64,000 nt of DNA from Phymatolithon calcareum (lineage: Eukaryota > Rhodophyta > Florideophyceae > Hapalidiales), in the NCBI GenBank assembly GCA_977006965.1, contig CDRMUB010000001.1, forward strand, positions 1-64,000, read 5' to 3'. A program made the translations under genes and the position numbers. Positions 42,101-57,100 of this stretch are shown here, one piece after another. The notes beneath the pieces are model-generated. The model ran no database searches. It saw only the letters and a program-made list of their open reading frames with translations, and was not told the DNA's origin. Each line of letters opens with the position of its first letter. Position 1 is the first letter of the stretch.

Positions 42101-45100
42101 CAACGTCATCCCCGTCATGTCGGTGTCCCGCGTCTTCTTCGCCAGCGAGGTGACTACCTTGACCAAAATTTCAAACTCTCTCAAATCGACTCAGACCAGT
42201 CCACATACTCTCTCAACACCTTCTCCACCCTTAACAACCTGTTCAGAGCTTATCTTCGCCATGTACATTTCGTCTGCCGTCTTTGTGCATGGATTGTGGA
42301 GTCATAGACGACCTTGACGACACTTTATTTGTTGTATACACCATGATCTCTTACTGCACGTCCCATTCTGAGTCCAGATTCGGGCTCAGCGTCGAATTTC
42401 ACTTCGGAATAGTCCCACCGTATCCCTTTCTCACTCCCACTCCACCTCCACCTTCAAGTCCGTCAAACTCTTGTATATCCTAGGTATATTCTTTCGTGAC
42501 TTCTGGGTCCAAATGTGCCACTTACTCAAACAATCGACAAAATCCTATTTTGACCATTTAAAACTGTTACTTCTGGGTCCGCGTTTTTGGCCTCTACAGG
42601 GCACCCCCTCCAAATGGCCTCTGTGCGCGGACCCAGAAGTAACAACCTGCGAAAACAGGCTGGAAACGCGGACCCAGAAGTAACAAACCTCCTCAGCGTC
42701 TTCCACTGGCAACCAAACGCCATAACCACTGTCCCATCATCTTTACCATCCTACTCCACATGTTTTCCGGTCATCATCGTCATGTTTGTGTCCCGCGTCC
42801 TCCCTCCCGAGAGGGAGACTACCTTGACAAAAATTTCAAACGCTCTCAAATCGACTCAGACCAGTCCACATACTCTCCCAACACCTTCCCCAACATCAAG
42901 AACGTCTTTTGGACTCATCTCCGTCATGTCGGTGTCCCGCGTCTTCTTCGCCAGCGAGGTGACTACCTCGACCAAAATTTCAAACGCTCTCAAATCGACT
43001 CAGACCAGTCCACATACTCTCCCAACACCTTCCCCAACCTCTAAAACATGTTACAACGTCATCCCCGTCATGTCGGTGTCCCGCGTCTTCTTCGCCAGCG
43101 AGGTGACTACCTTGACCAAAATTTCAAACGCTCTCAAATCGACTCAGACCAGTCCACATACTCTCCCAACACCTTCCCCAACCTCTAAAACATGTTACAA
43201 CGTCATCCCCGTCATGTCGGTGTCCCGCGTCTTCTTCGCCAGCGAGGTGACTACCTTGACCAAAATTTCAAACGCTCTCAAATCGACTCAGACTAGTCCA
43301 CATACTCTCCCAACACCTTCCCCAACCTCTAAAACATGTTACAACGTCATCCCCGTCATGTCGGTGTCCCGCGTCTTCTTCGCCAGCGAGGTGACTACCT
43401 TGACCAAAATTTCAAACTCTCTCAAATCGACTCAGACCAGTCCACATACTCTCTCAACACCTTCTCCACCCTTAACAACCTGTTCAGAGCTTATCTTCGC
43501 CATGTACATTTCGTCTGCCGTCTTTGTGCATGGATTGTGGAGTCATAGACGACCTTGACGACACTTTATTTGTTGTATACACCATGATCTCTTACTGCAC
43601 GTCCCATTCTGAGTCCAGATTCGGGCTCAGCGTCGAATTTCACTTCGGAATAGTCCCACCGTATCCCTTTCTCACTCCCACTCCACCTCCACCTTCAAGT
43701 CCGTCAAACTCTTGTATATCCTAGGTATATTCTTTCGTGACTTCTGGGTCCAAATGTGCCACTTACTCAAACAATCGACAAAATCCTATTTTGACCATTT
43801 AAAACTGTTACTTCTGGGTCCGCGTTTTTGGCCTCTACAGGGCACCCCCTCCAAATGGCCTCTGTGCGCGGACCCAGAAGTAACAACCTGCGAAAACAGG
43901 CTGGAAACGCGGACCCAGAAGTAACAAACCTCCTCAGCGTCTTCCACTGGCAACCAAACGCCATAACCACTGTCCCATCATCTTTACCATCCTACTCCAC
44001 ATGTTTTCCGGTCATCATCGTCATGTTTGTGTCCCGCGTCCTCCCTCCCGAGAGGGAGACTACCTTGACCAAAATTTCAAACGCTCTCAAATCGACTCAG
44101 ACCAGTCCACATACTCTCCCAACACCTTCCCCAACCTCTAAAACATGTTACAACGTCATCCCCGTCATGTCGGTGTCCCGCGTCTTCTTCGCCAGCGAGG
44201 TGACTACCTTGACCAAAATTTCAAACTCTCTCAAATCGACTCAGACCAGTCCACATACTCTCTCAACACCTTCTCCACCCTTAACAACCTGTTCAGAGCT
44301 TATCTTCGCCATGTACATTTCGTCTGCCGTCTTTGTGCATGGATTGTGGAGTCATAGACGACCTTGACGACACTTTATTTGTTGTATACACCATGATCTC
44401 TTACTGCACGTCCAATTCTGAGTCCAGATTCGGGCTCAGCGTCGAATTTCACTTCGGAATAGTCCCACCGTATCCCTTTCTCACTCCCACTCCACCTCCA
44501 CCTTCAAGTCCGTCAAACTCTTGTATATCCTAGGTATATTCTTCCGTGACTTCTGGGTCCAAATGTGCCACTTACTCAAACAATCGACAAAATCCTATTT
44601 TGAACATTTAAAACTGTTACTTTTGGGTCCGCGTTTTTGGCCTCTACAGGGCACCCCCTCCAAATGGCCTCTGTGCGCGGACCCAGAAGTAACAACCTGC
44701 GAAAACAGGCTGGAAACGCGGACCCAGAAGTAACAAACCTCCTCAGCGTCTTCCACTGGCAACCAAACGCCATAACCACTGTCCCATCATCTTTACCATC
44801 CTACTCCACATGTTTTCCGGTCATCATCGTCATGTTTGTGTCCCGCGTCCTCCCTCCCGAGAGGGAGACTACCTTGACCAAAATTTCAAACGCTCTCAAA
44901 TCGACTCAGACCAGTCCACATACTCTCCCAACACCTTCCCCAACCTCTAAAACATGTTACAACGTCATCCCCGTCATGTCGGTGTCCCGCGTCTTCTTCG
45001 CCAGCGAGGTGACTACCTTGACCAAAATTTCAAACTCTCTCAAATCGACTCAGACCAGTCCACATACTCTCTCAACACCTTCTCCACCCTTAACAACCTG

Positions 45101-48100
45101 TTCAGAGCTTATCTTCGCCATGTACATTTCGTCTGCCGTCTTTGTGCATGGATTGTGGAGTCATAGACGACCTTGACGACACTTTATTTGTTGTATACAC
45201 CATGATCTCTTACTGCACGTCCCATTCTGAGTCCAGATTCGGGCTCAGCGTCGAATTTCACTTCGGAATAGTCCCACCGTATCCCTTTCTCACTCCCACT
45301 CCACCTCCACCTTCAAGTCCGTCAAACTCTTGTATATCCTAGGTATATTCTTTCGTGACTTCTGGGTCCAAATGTGCCACTTACTCAAACAATCGACAAA
45401 ATCCTATTTTGACCATTTAAAACTGTTACTTCTGGGTCCGCGTTTTTGGCCTCTACAGGGCACCCCCTCCAAATGGCCTCTGTGCGCGGACCCAGAAGTA
45501 ACAACCTGCGAAAACAGGCTGGAAACGCGGACCCAGAAGTAACAAACCTCCTCAGCGTCTTCCACTGGCAACCAAACGCCATAACCACTGTCCCATCATC
45601 TTTACCATCCTACTCCACATGTTTTCCGGTCATCATCGTCATGTTTGTGTCCCGCGTCCTCCCTCCCGAGAGGGAGACTACCTTGACCAAAATTTCAAAC
45701 GCTCTCAAATCGACTCAGACCAGTCCACATACTCTCCCAACACCTTCCCCAACATCAAGAACGTCTTTTGGACTCATCTCCGTCATGTCGGTGTCCCGCG
45801 TCTTCTTCGCCAGCGAGGTGACTACCTTGACCAAAATTTCAAACGCTCTCAAATCGACTCAGACCAGTCCACATACTCTCCCAACACCTTCCCCAACCTC
45901 TAAAACATGTTACAACGTCATCCCCGTCATGTCGGTGTCCCGCGTCTTCTTCGCCAGCGAGGTGACTACCTTGACCAAAATTTCAAACGCTCTCAAATCG
46001 ACTCAGACCAGTCCACATACTCTCCCAACACCTTCCCCAACCTCTAAAACATGTTACAACGTCATCCCCGTCATGTCGGTGTCCCGCGTCTTCTTCGCCA
46101 GCGAGGTGACTACCTTGACCAAAATTTCAAACGCTCTCAAATCGACTCAGACCAGTCCACATACTCTCCCAACACCTTCCCCAACCTCTAAAACATGTTA
46201 CAACGTCATCCCCGTCATGTCGGTGTCCCGCGTCTTCTTCGCCAGCGAGGTGACTACCTTGACCAAAATTTCAAACTCTCTCAAATCGACTCAGACCAGT
46301 CCACATACTCTCTCAACACCTTCTCCACCCTTAACAACCTGTTCAGAGCTTATCTTCGCCATGTACATTTCGTCTGCCGTCTTTGTGCATGGATTGTGGA
46401 GTCATAGACGACCTTGACGACACTTTATTTGTTGTATACACCATGATCTCTTACTGCACGTCCCATTCTGAGTCCAGATTCGGGCTCAGCGTCGAATTTC
46501 ACTTCGGAATAGTCCCACCGTATCCCTTTCTCACTCCCACTCCACCTCCACCTTCAAGTCCGTCAAACTCTTGTATATCCTAGGTATATTCTTTCGTGAC
46601 TTCTGGGTCCAAATGTGCCACTTACTCAAACAATCGACAAAATCCTATTTTGACCATTTAAAACTGTTACTTCTGGGTCCGCGTTTTTGGCCTCTACAGG
46701 GCACCCCCTCCAAATGGCCTCTGTGCGCGGACCCAGAAGTAACAACCTGCGAAAACAGGCTGGAAACGCGGACCCAGAAGTAACAAACCTCCTCAGCGTC
46801 TTCCACTGGCAACCAAACGCCATAACCACTGTCCCATCATCTTTACCATCCTACTCCACATGTTTTCCGGTCATCATCGTCATGTTTGTGTCCCGCGTCC
46901 TCCCTCCCGAGAGGGAGACTACCTTGACCAAAATTTCAAACGCTCTCAAATCGACTCAGACCAGTCCACATACTCTCCCAACACCTTCCCCAACATCAAG
47001 AACGTCTTTTGGACTCATCTCCGTCATGTCGGTGTCCCGCGTCTTCTTCGCCAGCGAGGTGACTACCTTGACCAAAATTTCAAACGCTCTCAAATCGACT
47101 CAGACCAGTCCACATACTCTCCCAACACCTTCCCCAACCTCTAAAACATGTTACAACGTCATCCCCGTCATGTCGGTGTCCCGCGTCTTCTTCGCCAGCG
47201 AGGTGACTACCTTGACCAAAATTTCAAACGCTCTCAAATCGACTCAGACCAGTCCACATACTCTCCCAACACCTTCCCCAACCTCTAAAACATGTTACAA
47301 CGTCATCCCCGTCATGTCGGTGTCCCGCGTCTTCTTCGCCAGCGAGGTGACTACCTTGACCAAAATTTCAAACTCTCTCAAATCGACTCAGACCAGTCCA
47401 CATACTCTCTCAACACCTTCTCCACCCTTAACAACCTGTTCAGAGCTTATCTTCGCCATGTACATTTCGTCTGCCGTCTTTGTGCATGGATTGTGGAGTC
47501 ATAGACGACCTTGACGACACTTTATTTGTTGTATACACCATGATCTCTTACTGCACGTCCCATTCTGAGTCCAGATTCGGGCTCAGCGTCGAATTTCACT
47601 TCGGAATAGTCCCACCGTATCCCTTTCTCACTCCCACTCCACCTCCACCTTCAAGTCCGTCAAACTCTTGTATATCCTAGGTATATTCTTTCGTGACTTC
47701 TGGGTCCAAATGTGCCACTTACTCAAACAATCGACAAAATCCTATTTTGACCATTTAAAACTGTTACTTCTGGGTCCGCGTTTTTGGCCTCTACAGGGCA
47801 CCCCCTCCAAATGGCCTCTGTGCGCGGACCCAGAAGTAACAACCTGCGAAAACAGGCTGGAAACGCGGACCCAGAAGTAACAAACCTCCTCAGCGTCTTC
47901 CACTGGCAACCAAACGCCATAACCACTGTCCCATCATCTTTACCATCCTACTCCACATGTTTTCCGGTCATCATCGTCATGTTTGTGTCCCGCGTCCTCC
48001 CTCCCGAGAGGGAGACTACCTTGACCAAAATTTCAAACGCTCTCAAATCGACTCAGACCAGTCCACATACTCTCCCAACACCTTCCCCAACATCAAGAAC

Positions 48101-51100
48101 GTCTTTTGGACTCATCTCCGTCATGTCGGTGTCCCGCGTCTTCTTCGCCAGCGAGGTGACTACCTTGACCAAAATTTCAAACGCTCTCAAATCGACTCAG
48201 ACCAGTCCACATACTCTCCCAACACCTTCCCCAACCTCTAAAACATGTTACAACGTCATCCCCGTCATGTCGGTGTCCCGCGTCTTCTTCGCCAGCGAGG
48301 TGACTACCTTGACCAAAATTTCAAACGCTCTCAAATCGACTCAGACCAGTCCACATACTCTCCCAACACCTTCCCCAACCTCTAAAACATGTTACAACGT
48401 CATCCCCGTCATGTCGGTGTCCCGCGTCTTCTTCGCCAGCGAGGTGACTACCTTGACCAAAATTTCAAACGCTCTCAAATCGACTCAGACCAGTCCACAT
48501 ACTCTCCCAACACCTTCCCCAACCTCTAAAACATGTTACAACGTCATCCCCGTCATGTCGGTGTCCCGCGTCTTCTTCGCCAGCGAGGTGACTACCTTGA
48601 CCAAAATTTCAAACTCTCTCAAATCGACTCAGACCAGTCCACATACTCTCTCAACACCTTCTCCACCCTTAACAACCTGTTCAGAGCTTATCTTCGCCAT
48701 GTACATTTCGTCTGCCGTCTTTGTGCATGGATTGTGGAGTCATAGACGACCTTGACGACACTTTATTTGTTGTATACACCATGATCTCTTACTGCACGTC
48801 CCATTCTGAGTCCAGATTCGGGCTCAGCGTCGAATTTCACTTCGGAATAGTCCCACCGTATCCCTTTCTCACTCCCACTCCACCTCCACCTTCAAGTCCG
48901 TCAAACTCTTGTATATCCTAGGTATATTCTTTCGTGACTTCTGGGTCCAAATGTGCCACTTACTCAAACAATCGACAAAATCCTATTTTGACCATTTAAA
49001 ACTGTTACTTCTGGGTCCGCGTTTTTGGCCTCTACAGGGCACCCCCTCCAAATGGCCTCTGTGCGCGGACCCAGAAGTAACAACCTGCGAAAACAGGCTG
49101 GAAACGCGGACCCAGAAGTAACAAACCTCCTCAGCGTCTTCCACTGGCAACCAAACGCCATAACCACTGTCCCATCATCTTTACCATCCTACTCCACATG
49201 TTTTCCGGTCATCATCGTCATGTTTGTGTCCCGCGTCCTCCCTCCCGAGAGGGAGACTACCTTGACCAAAATTTCAAACGCTCTCAAATCGACTCAGACC
49301 AGTCCACATACTCTCCCAACACCTTCCCCAACATCAAGAACGTCTTTTGGACTCATCTCCGTCATGTCGGTGTCCCGCGTCTTCTTCGCCAGCGAGGTGA
49401 CTACCTTGACCAAAATTTCAAACGCTCTCAAATCGACTCAGACCAGTCCACATACTCTCCCAACACCTTCCCCAACCTCTAAAACATGTTACAACGTCAT
49501 CCCCGTCATGTCGGTGTCCCGCGTCTTCTTCGCCAGCGAGGTGACTACCTTGACCAAAATTTCAAACGCTCTCAAATCGACTCAGACCAGTCCACATACT
49601 CTCCCAACACCTTCCCCAACCTCTAAAACATGTTACAACGTCATCCCCGTCATGTCGGTGTCCCGCGTCTTCTTCGCCAGCGAGGTGACTACCTTGACCA
49701 AAATTTCAAACTCTCTCAAATCGACTCAGACCAGTCCACATACTCTCTCAACACCTTCTCCACCCTTAACAACCTGTTCAGAGCTTATCTTCGCCATGTA
49801 CATTTCGTCTGCCGTCTTTGTGCATGGATTGTGGAGTCATAGACGACCTTGACGACACTTTATTTGTTGTATACACCATGATCTCTTACTGCACGTCCCA
49901 TTCTGAGTCCAGATTCGGGCTCAGCGTCGAATTTCACTTCGGAATAGTCCCACCGTATCCCTTTCTCGCTCCCACTCCACCTCCACCTTCAAGTCCGTCA
50001 AACTCTTGTATATCCTAGGTATATTCTTTCGTGACTTCTGGGTCCAAATGTGCCACTTACTCAAACAATCGACAAAATCCTATTTTGACCATTTAAAACT
50101 GTTACTTCTGGGTCCGCGTTTTTGGCCTCTACAGGGCACCCCCTCCAAATGGCCTCTGTGCGCGGACCCAGAAGTAACAACCTGCGAAAACAGGCTGGAA
50201 ACGCGGACCCAGAAGTAACAAACCTCCTCAGCGTCTTCCACTGGCAACCAAACGCCATAACCACTGTCCCATCATCTTTACCATCCTACTCCACATGTTT
50301 TCCGGTCATCATCGTCATGTTTGTGTCCCGCGTCCTCCCTCCCGAGAGGGAGACTACCTTGACCAAAATTTCAAACGCTCTCAAATCGACTCAGACCAGT
50401 CCACATACTCTCCCAACACCTTCCCCAACATCAAGAACGTCTTTTGGACTCATCTCCGTCATGTCGGTGTCCCGCGTCTTCTTCGCCAGCGAGGTGACTA
50501 CCTTGACCAAAATTTCAAACGCTCTCAAATCGACTCAGACCAGTCCACATACTCTCCCAACACCTTCCCCAACCTCTAAAACATGTTACAACGTCATCCC
50601 CGTCATGTCGGTGTCCCGCGTCTTCTTCGCCAGCGAGGTGACTACCTTGACCAAAATTTCAAACGCTCTCAAATCGACTCAGACCAGTCCACATACTCTC
50701 CCAACACCTTCCCCAACCTCTAAAACATGTTACAACGTCATCCCCGTCATGTCGGTGTCCCGCGTCTTCTTCGCCAGCGAGGTGACTACCTTGACCAAAA
50801 TTTCAAACGCTCTCAAATCGACTCAGACCAGTCCACATACTCTCCCAACACCTTCCCCAACCTCTAAAACATGTTACAACGTCATCCCCGTCATGTCGGT
50901 GTCCCGCGTCTTCTTCGCCAGCGAGGTGACTACCTTGACCAAAATTTCAAACTCTCTCAAATCGACTCAGACCAGTCCACATACTCTCTCAACACCTTCT
51001 CCACCCTTAACAACCTGTTCAGAGCTTATCTTCGCCATGTACATTTCGTCTGCCGTCTTTGTGCATGGATTGTGGAGTCATAGACGACCTTGACGACACT

Positions 51101-54100
51101 TTATTTGTTGTATACACCATGATCTCTTACTGCACGTCCCATTCTGAGTCCAGATTCGGGCTCAGCGTCGAATTTCACTTCGGAATAGTCCCACCGTATC
51201 CCTTTCTCACTCCCACTCCACCTCCACCTTCAAGTCCGTCAAACTCTTGTATATCCTAGGTATATTCTTTCGTGACTTCTGGGTCCAAATGTGCCACTTA
51301 CTCAAACAATCGACAAAATCCTATTTTGACCATTTAAAACTGTTACTTCTGGGTCCGCGTTTTTGGCCTCTACAGGGCACCCCCTCCAAATGGCCTCTGT
51401 GCGCGGACCCAGAAGTAACAACCTGCGAAAACAGGCTGGAAACGCGGACCCAGAAGTAACAAACCTCCTCAGCGTCTTCCACTGGCAACCAAACGCCATA
51501 ACCACTGTCCCATCATCTTTACCATCCTACTCCACATGTTTTCCGGTCATCATCGTCATGTTTGTGTCCCGCGTCCTCCCTCCCGAGAGGGAGACTACCT
51601 TGACCAAAATTTCAAACGCTCTCAAATCGACTCAGACCAGTCCACATACTCTCCCAACACCTTCCCCAACATCAAGAACGTCTTTTGGACTCATCTCCGT
51701 CATGTCGGTGTCCCGCGTCTTCTTCGCCAGCGAGGTGACTACCTTGACCAAAATTTCAAACGCTCTCAAATCGACTCAGACCAGTCCACATACTCTCCCA
51801 ACACCTTCCCCAACCTCTAAAACATGTTACAACGTCATCCCCGTCATGTCGGTGTCCCGCGTCTTCTTCGCCAGCGAGGTGACTACCTTGACCAAAATTT
51901 CAAACGCTCTCAAATCGACTCAGACCAGTCCACATACTCTCCCAACACCTTCCCCAACCTCTAAAACATGTTACAACGTCATCCCCGTCATGTCGGTGTC
52001 CCGCGTCTTCTTCGCCAGCGAGGTGACTACCTTGACCAAAATTTCAAACTCTCTCAAATCGACTCAGACCAGTCCACATACTCTCTCAACACCTTCTCCA
52101 CCCTTAACAACCTGTTCAGAGCTTATCTTCGCCATGTACATTTCGTCTGCCGTCTTTGTGCATGGATTGTGGAGTCATAGACGACCTTGACGACACTTTA
52201 TTTGTTGTATACACCATGATCTCTTACTGCACGTCCCATTCTGAGTCCAGATTCGGGCTCAGCGTCGAATTTCACTTCGGAATAGTCCCACCGTATCCCT
52301 TTCTCGCTCCCACTCCACCTCCACCTTCAAGTCCGTCAAACTCTTGTATATCCTAGGTATATTCTTTCGTGACTTCTGGGTCCAAATGTGCCACTTACTC
52401 AAACAATCGACAAAATCCTATTTTGACCATTTAAAACTGTTACTTCTGGGTCCGCGTTTTTGGCCTCTACAGGGCACCCCCTCCAAATGGCCTCTGTGCG
52501 CGGACCCAGAAGTAACAACCTGCGAAAACAGGCTGGAAACGCGGACCCAGAAGTAACAAACCTCCTCAGCGTCTTCCACTGGCAACCAAACGCCATAACC
52601 ACTGTCCCATCATCTTTACCATCCTACTCCACATGTTTTCCGGTCATCATCGTCATGTTTGTGTCCCGCGTCCTCCCTCCCGAGAGGGAGACTACCTTGA
52701 CCAAAATTTCAAACGCTCTCAAATCGACTCAGACCAGTCCACATACTCTCCCAACACCTTCCCCAACATCAAGAACGTCTTTTGGACTCATCTCCGTCAT
52801 GTCGGTGTCCCGCGTCTTCTTCGCCAGCGAGGTGACTACCTTGACCAAAATTTCAAACGCTCTCAAATCGACTCAGACCAGTCCACATACTCTCCCAACA
52901 CCTTCCCCAACCTCTAAAACATGTTACAACGTCATCCCCGTCATGTCGGTGTCCCGCGTCTTCTTCGCCAGCGAGGTGACTACCTTGACCAAAATTTCAA
53001 ACGCTCTCAAATCGACTCAGACCAGTCCACATACTCTCCCAACACCTTCCCCAACCTCTAAAACATGTTACAACGTCATCCCCGTCATGTCGGTGTCCCG
53101 CGTCTTCTTCGCCAGCGAGGTGACTACCTTGACCAAAATTTCAAACGCTCTCAAATCGACTCAGACCAGTCCACATACTCTCCCAACACCTTCCCCAACC
53201 TCTAAAACATGTTACAACGTCATCCCCGTCATGTCGGTGTCCCGCGTCTTCTTCGCCAGCGAGGTGACTACCTTGACCAAAATTTCAAACTCTCTCAAAT
53301 CGACTCAGACCAGTCCACATACTCTCTCAACACCTTCTCCACCCTTAACAACCTGTTCAGAGCTTATCTTCGCCATGTACATTTCGTCTGCCGTCTTTGT
53401 GCATGGATTGTGGAGTCATAGACGACCTTGACGACACTTTATTTGTTGTATACACCATGATCTCTTACTGCACGTCCCATTCTGAGTCCAGATTCGGGCT
53501 CAGCGTCGAATTTCACTTCGGAATAGTCCCACCGTATCCCTTTCTCACTCCCACTCCACCTCCACCTTCAAGTCCGTCAAACTCTTGTATATCCTAGGTA
53601 TATTCTTTCGTGACTTCTGGGTCCAAATGTGCCACTTACTCAAACAATCGACAAAATCCTATTTTGACCATTTAAAACTGTTACTTCTGGGTCCGCGTTT
53701 TTGGCCTCTACAGGGCACCCCCTCCAAATGGCCTCTGTGCGCGGACCCAGAAGTAACAACCTGCGAAAACAGGCTGGAAACGCGGACCCAGAAGTAACAA
53801 ACCTCCTCAGCGTCTTCCACTGGCAACCAAACGCCATAACCACTGTCCCATCATCTTTACCATCCTACTCCACATGTTTTCCGGTCATCATCGTCATGTT
53901 TGTGTCCCGCGTCCTCCCTCCCGAGAGGGAGACTACCTTGACCAAAATTTCAAACGCTCTCAAATCGACTCAGACCAGTCCACATACTCTCCCAACACCT
54001 TCCCCAACATCAAGAACGTCTTTTGGACTCATCTCCGTCATGTCGGTGTCCCGCGTCTTCTTCGCCAGCGAGGTGACTACCTTGACCAAAATTTCAAACG

Positions 54101-57100
54101 CTCTCAAATCGACTCAGACCAGTCCACATACTCTCCCAACACCTTCCCCAACCTCTAAAACATGTTACAACGTCATCCCCGTCATGTCGGTGTCCCGCGT
54201 CTTCTTCGCCAGCGAGGTGACTACCTTGACCAAAATTTCAAACGCTCTCAAATCGACTCAGACCAGTCCACATACTCTCCCAACACCTTCCCCAACCTCT
54301 AAAACATGTTACAACGTCATCCCCGTCATGTCGGTGTCCCGCGTCTTCTTCGCCAGCGAGGTGACTACCTTGACCAAAATTTCAAACGCTCTCAAATCGA
54401 CTCAGACCAGTCCACATACTCTCCCAACACCTTCCCCAACCTCTAAAACATGTTACAACGTCATCCCCGTCATGTCGGTGTCCCGCGTCTTCTTCGCCAG
54501 CGAGGTGACTACCTTGACCAAAATTTCAAACTCTCTCAAATCGACTCAGACCAGTCCACATACTCTCTCAACACCTTCTCCACCCTTAACAACCTGTTCA
54601 GAGCTTATCTTCGCCATGTACATTTCGTCTGCCGTCTTTGTGCATGGATTGTGGAGTCATAGACGACCTTGACGACACTTTATTTGTTGTATACACCATG
54701 ATCTCTTACTGCACGTCCCATTCTGAGTCCAGATTCGGGCTCAGCGTCGAATTTCACTTCGGAATAGTCCCACCGTATCCCTTTCTCACTCCCACTCCAC
54801 CTCCACCTTCAAGTCCGTCAAACTCTTGTATATCCTAGGTATATTCTTTCGTGACTTCTGGGTCCAAATGTGCCACTTACTCAAACAATCGACAAAATCC
54901 TATTTTGACCATTTAAAACTGTTACTTCTGGGTCCGCGTTTTTGGCCTCTACAGGGCACCCCCTCCAAATGGCCTCTGTGCGCGGACCCAGAAGTAACAA
55001 CCTGCGAAAACAGGCTGGAAACGCGGACCCAGAAGTAACAAACCTCCTCAGCGTCTTCCACTGGCAACCAAACGCCATAACCACTGTCCCATCATCTTTA
55101 CCATCCTACTCCACATGTTTTCCGGTCATCATCGTCATGTTTGTGTCCCGCGTCCTCCCTCCCGAGAGGGAGACTACCTTGACCAAAATTTCAAACGCTC
55201 TCAAATCGACTCAGACCAGTCCACATACTCTCCCAACACCTTCCCCAACATCAAGAACGTCTTTTGGACTCATCTCCGTCATGTCGGTGTCCCGCGTCTT
55301 CTTCGCCAGCGAGGTGACTACCTTGACCAAAATTTCAAACGCTCTCAAATCGACTCAGACCAGTCCACATACTCTCCCAACACCTTCCCCAACCTCTAAA
55401 ACATGTTACAACGTCATCCCCGTCATGTCGGTGTCCCGCGTCTTCTTCGCCAGCGAGGTGACTACCTTGACCAAAATTTCAAACGCTCTCAAATCGACTC
55501 AGACCAGTCCACATACTCTCCCAACACCTTCCCCAACCTCTAAAACATGTTACAACGTCATCCCCGTCATGTCGGTGTCCCGCGTCTTCTTCGCCAGCGA
55601 GGTGACTACCTTGACCAAAATTTCAAACGCTCTCAAATCGACTCAGACCAGTCCACATACTCTCCCAACACCTTCCCCAACCTCTAAAACATGTTACAAC
55701 GTCATCCCCGTCATGTCGGTGTCCCGCGTCTTCTTCGCCAGCGAGGTGACTACCTTGACCAAAATTTCAAACTCTCTCAAATCGACTCAGACCAGTCCAC
55801 ATACTCTCTCAACACCTTCTCCACCCTTAACAACCTGTTCAGAGCTTATCTTCGCCATGTACATTTCGTCTGCCGTCTTTGTGCATGGATTGTGGAGTCA
55901 TAGACGACCTTGACGACACTTTATTTGTTGTATACACCATGATCTCTTACTGCACGTCCCATTCTGAGTCCAGATTCGGGCTCAGCGTCGAATTTCACTT
56001 CGGAATAGTCCCACCGTATCCCTTTCTCACTCCCACTCCACCTCCACCTTCAAGTCCGTCAAACTCTTGTATATCCTAGGTATATTCTTTCGTGACTTCT
56101 GGGTCCAAATGTGCCACTTACTCAAACAATCGACAAAATCCTATTTTGACCATTTAAAACTGTTACTTCTGGGTCCGCGTTTTTGGCCTCTACAGGGCAC
56201 CCCCTCCAAATGGCCTCTGTGCGCGGACCCAGAAGTAACAACCTGCGAAAACAGGCTGGAAACGCGGACCCAGAAGTAACAAACCTCCTCAGCGTCTTCC
56301 ACTGGCAACCAAACGCCATAACCACTGTCCCATCATCTTTACCATCCTACTCCACATGTTTTCCGGTCATCATCGTCATGTTTGTGTCCCGCGTCCTCCC
56401 TCCCGAGAGGGAGACTACCTTGACCAAAATTTCAAACGCTCTCAAATCGACTCAGACCAGTCCACATACTCTCCCAACACCTTCCCCAACATCAAGAACG
56501 TCTTTTGGACTCATCTCCGTCATGTCGGTGTCCCGCGTCTTCTTCGCCAGCGAGGTGACTACCTTGACCAAAATTTCAAACGCTCTCAAATCGACTCAGA
56601 CCAGTCCACATACTCTCCCAACACCTTCCCCAACCTCTAAAACATGTTACAACGTCATCCCCGTCATGTCGGTGTCCCGCGTCTTCTTCGCCAGCGAGGT
56701 GACTACCTTGACCAAAATTTCAAACGCTCTCAAATCGACTCAGACCAGTCCACATACTCTCCCAACACCTTCCCCAACCTCTAAAACATGTTACAACGTC
56801 ATCCCCGTCATGTCGGTGTCCCGCGTCTTCTTCGCCAGCGAGGTGACTACCTTGACCAAAATTTCAAACTCTCTCAAATCGACTCAGACCAGTCCACATA
56901 CTCTCTCAACACCTTCTCCACCCTTAACAACCTGTTCAGAGCTTATCTTCGCCATGTACATTTCGTCTGCCGTCTTTGTGCATGGATTGTGGAGTCATAG
57001 ACGACCTTGACGACACTTTATTTGTTGTATACACCATGATCTCTTACTGCACGTCCCATTCTGAGTCCAGATTCGGGCTCAGCGTCGAATTTCACTTCGG

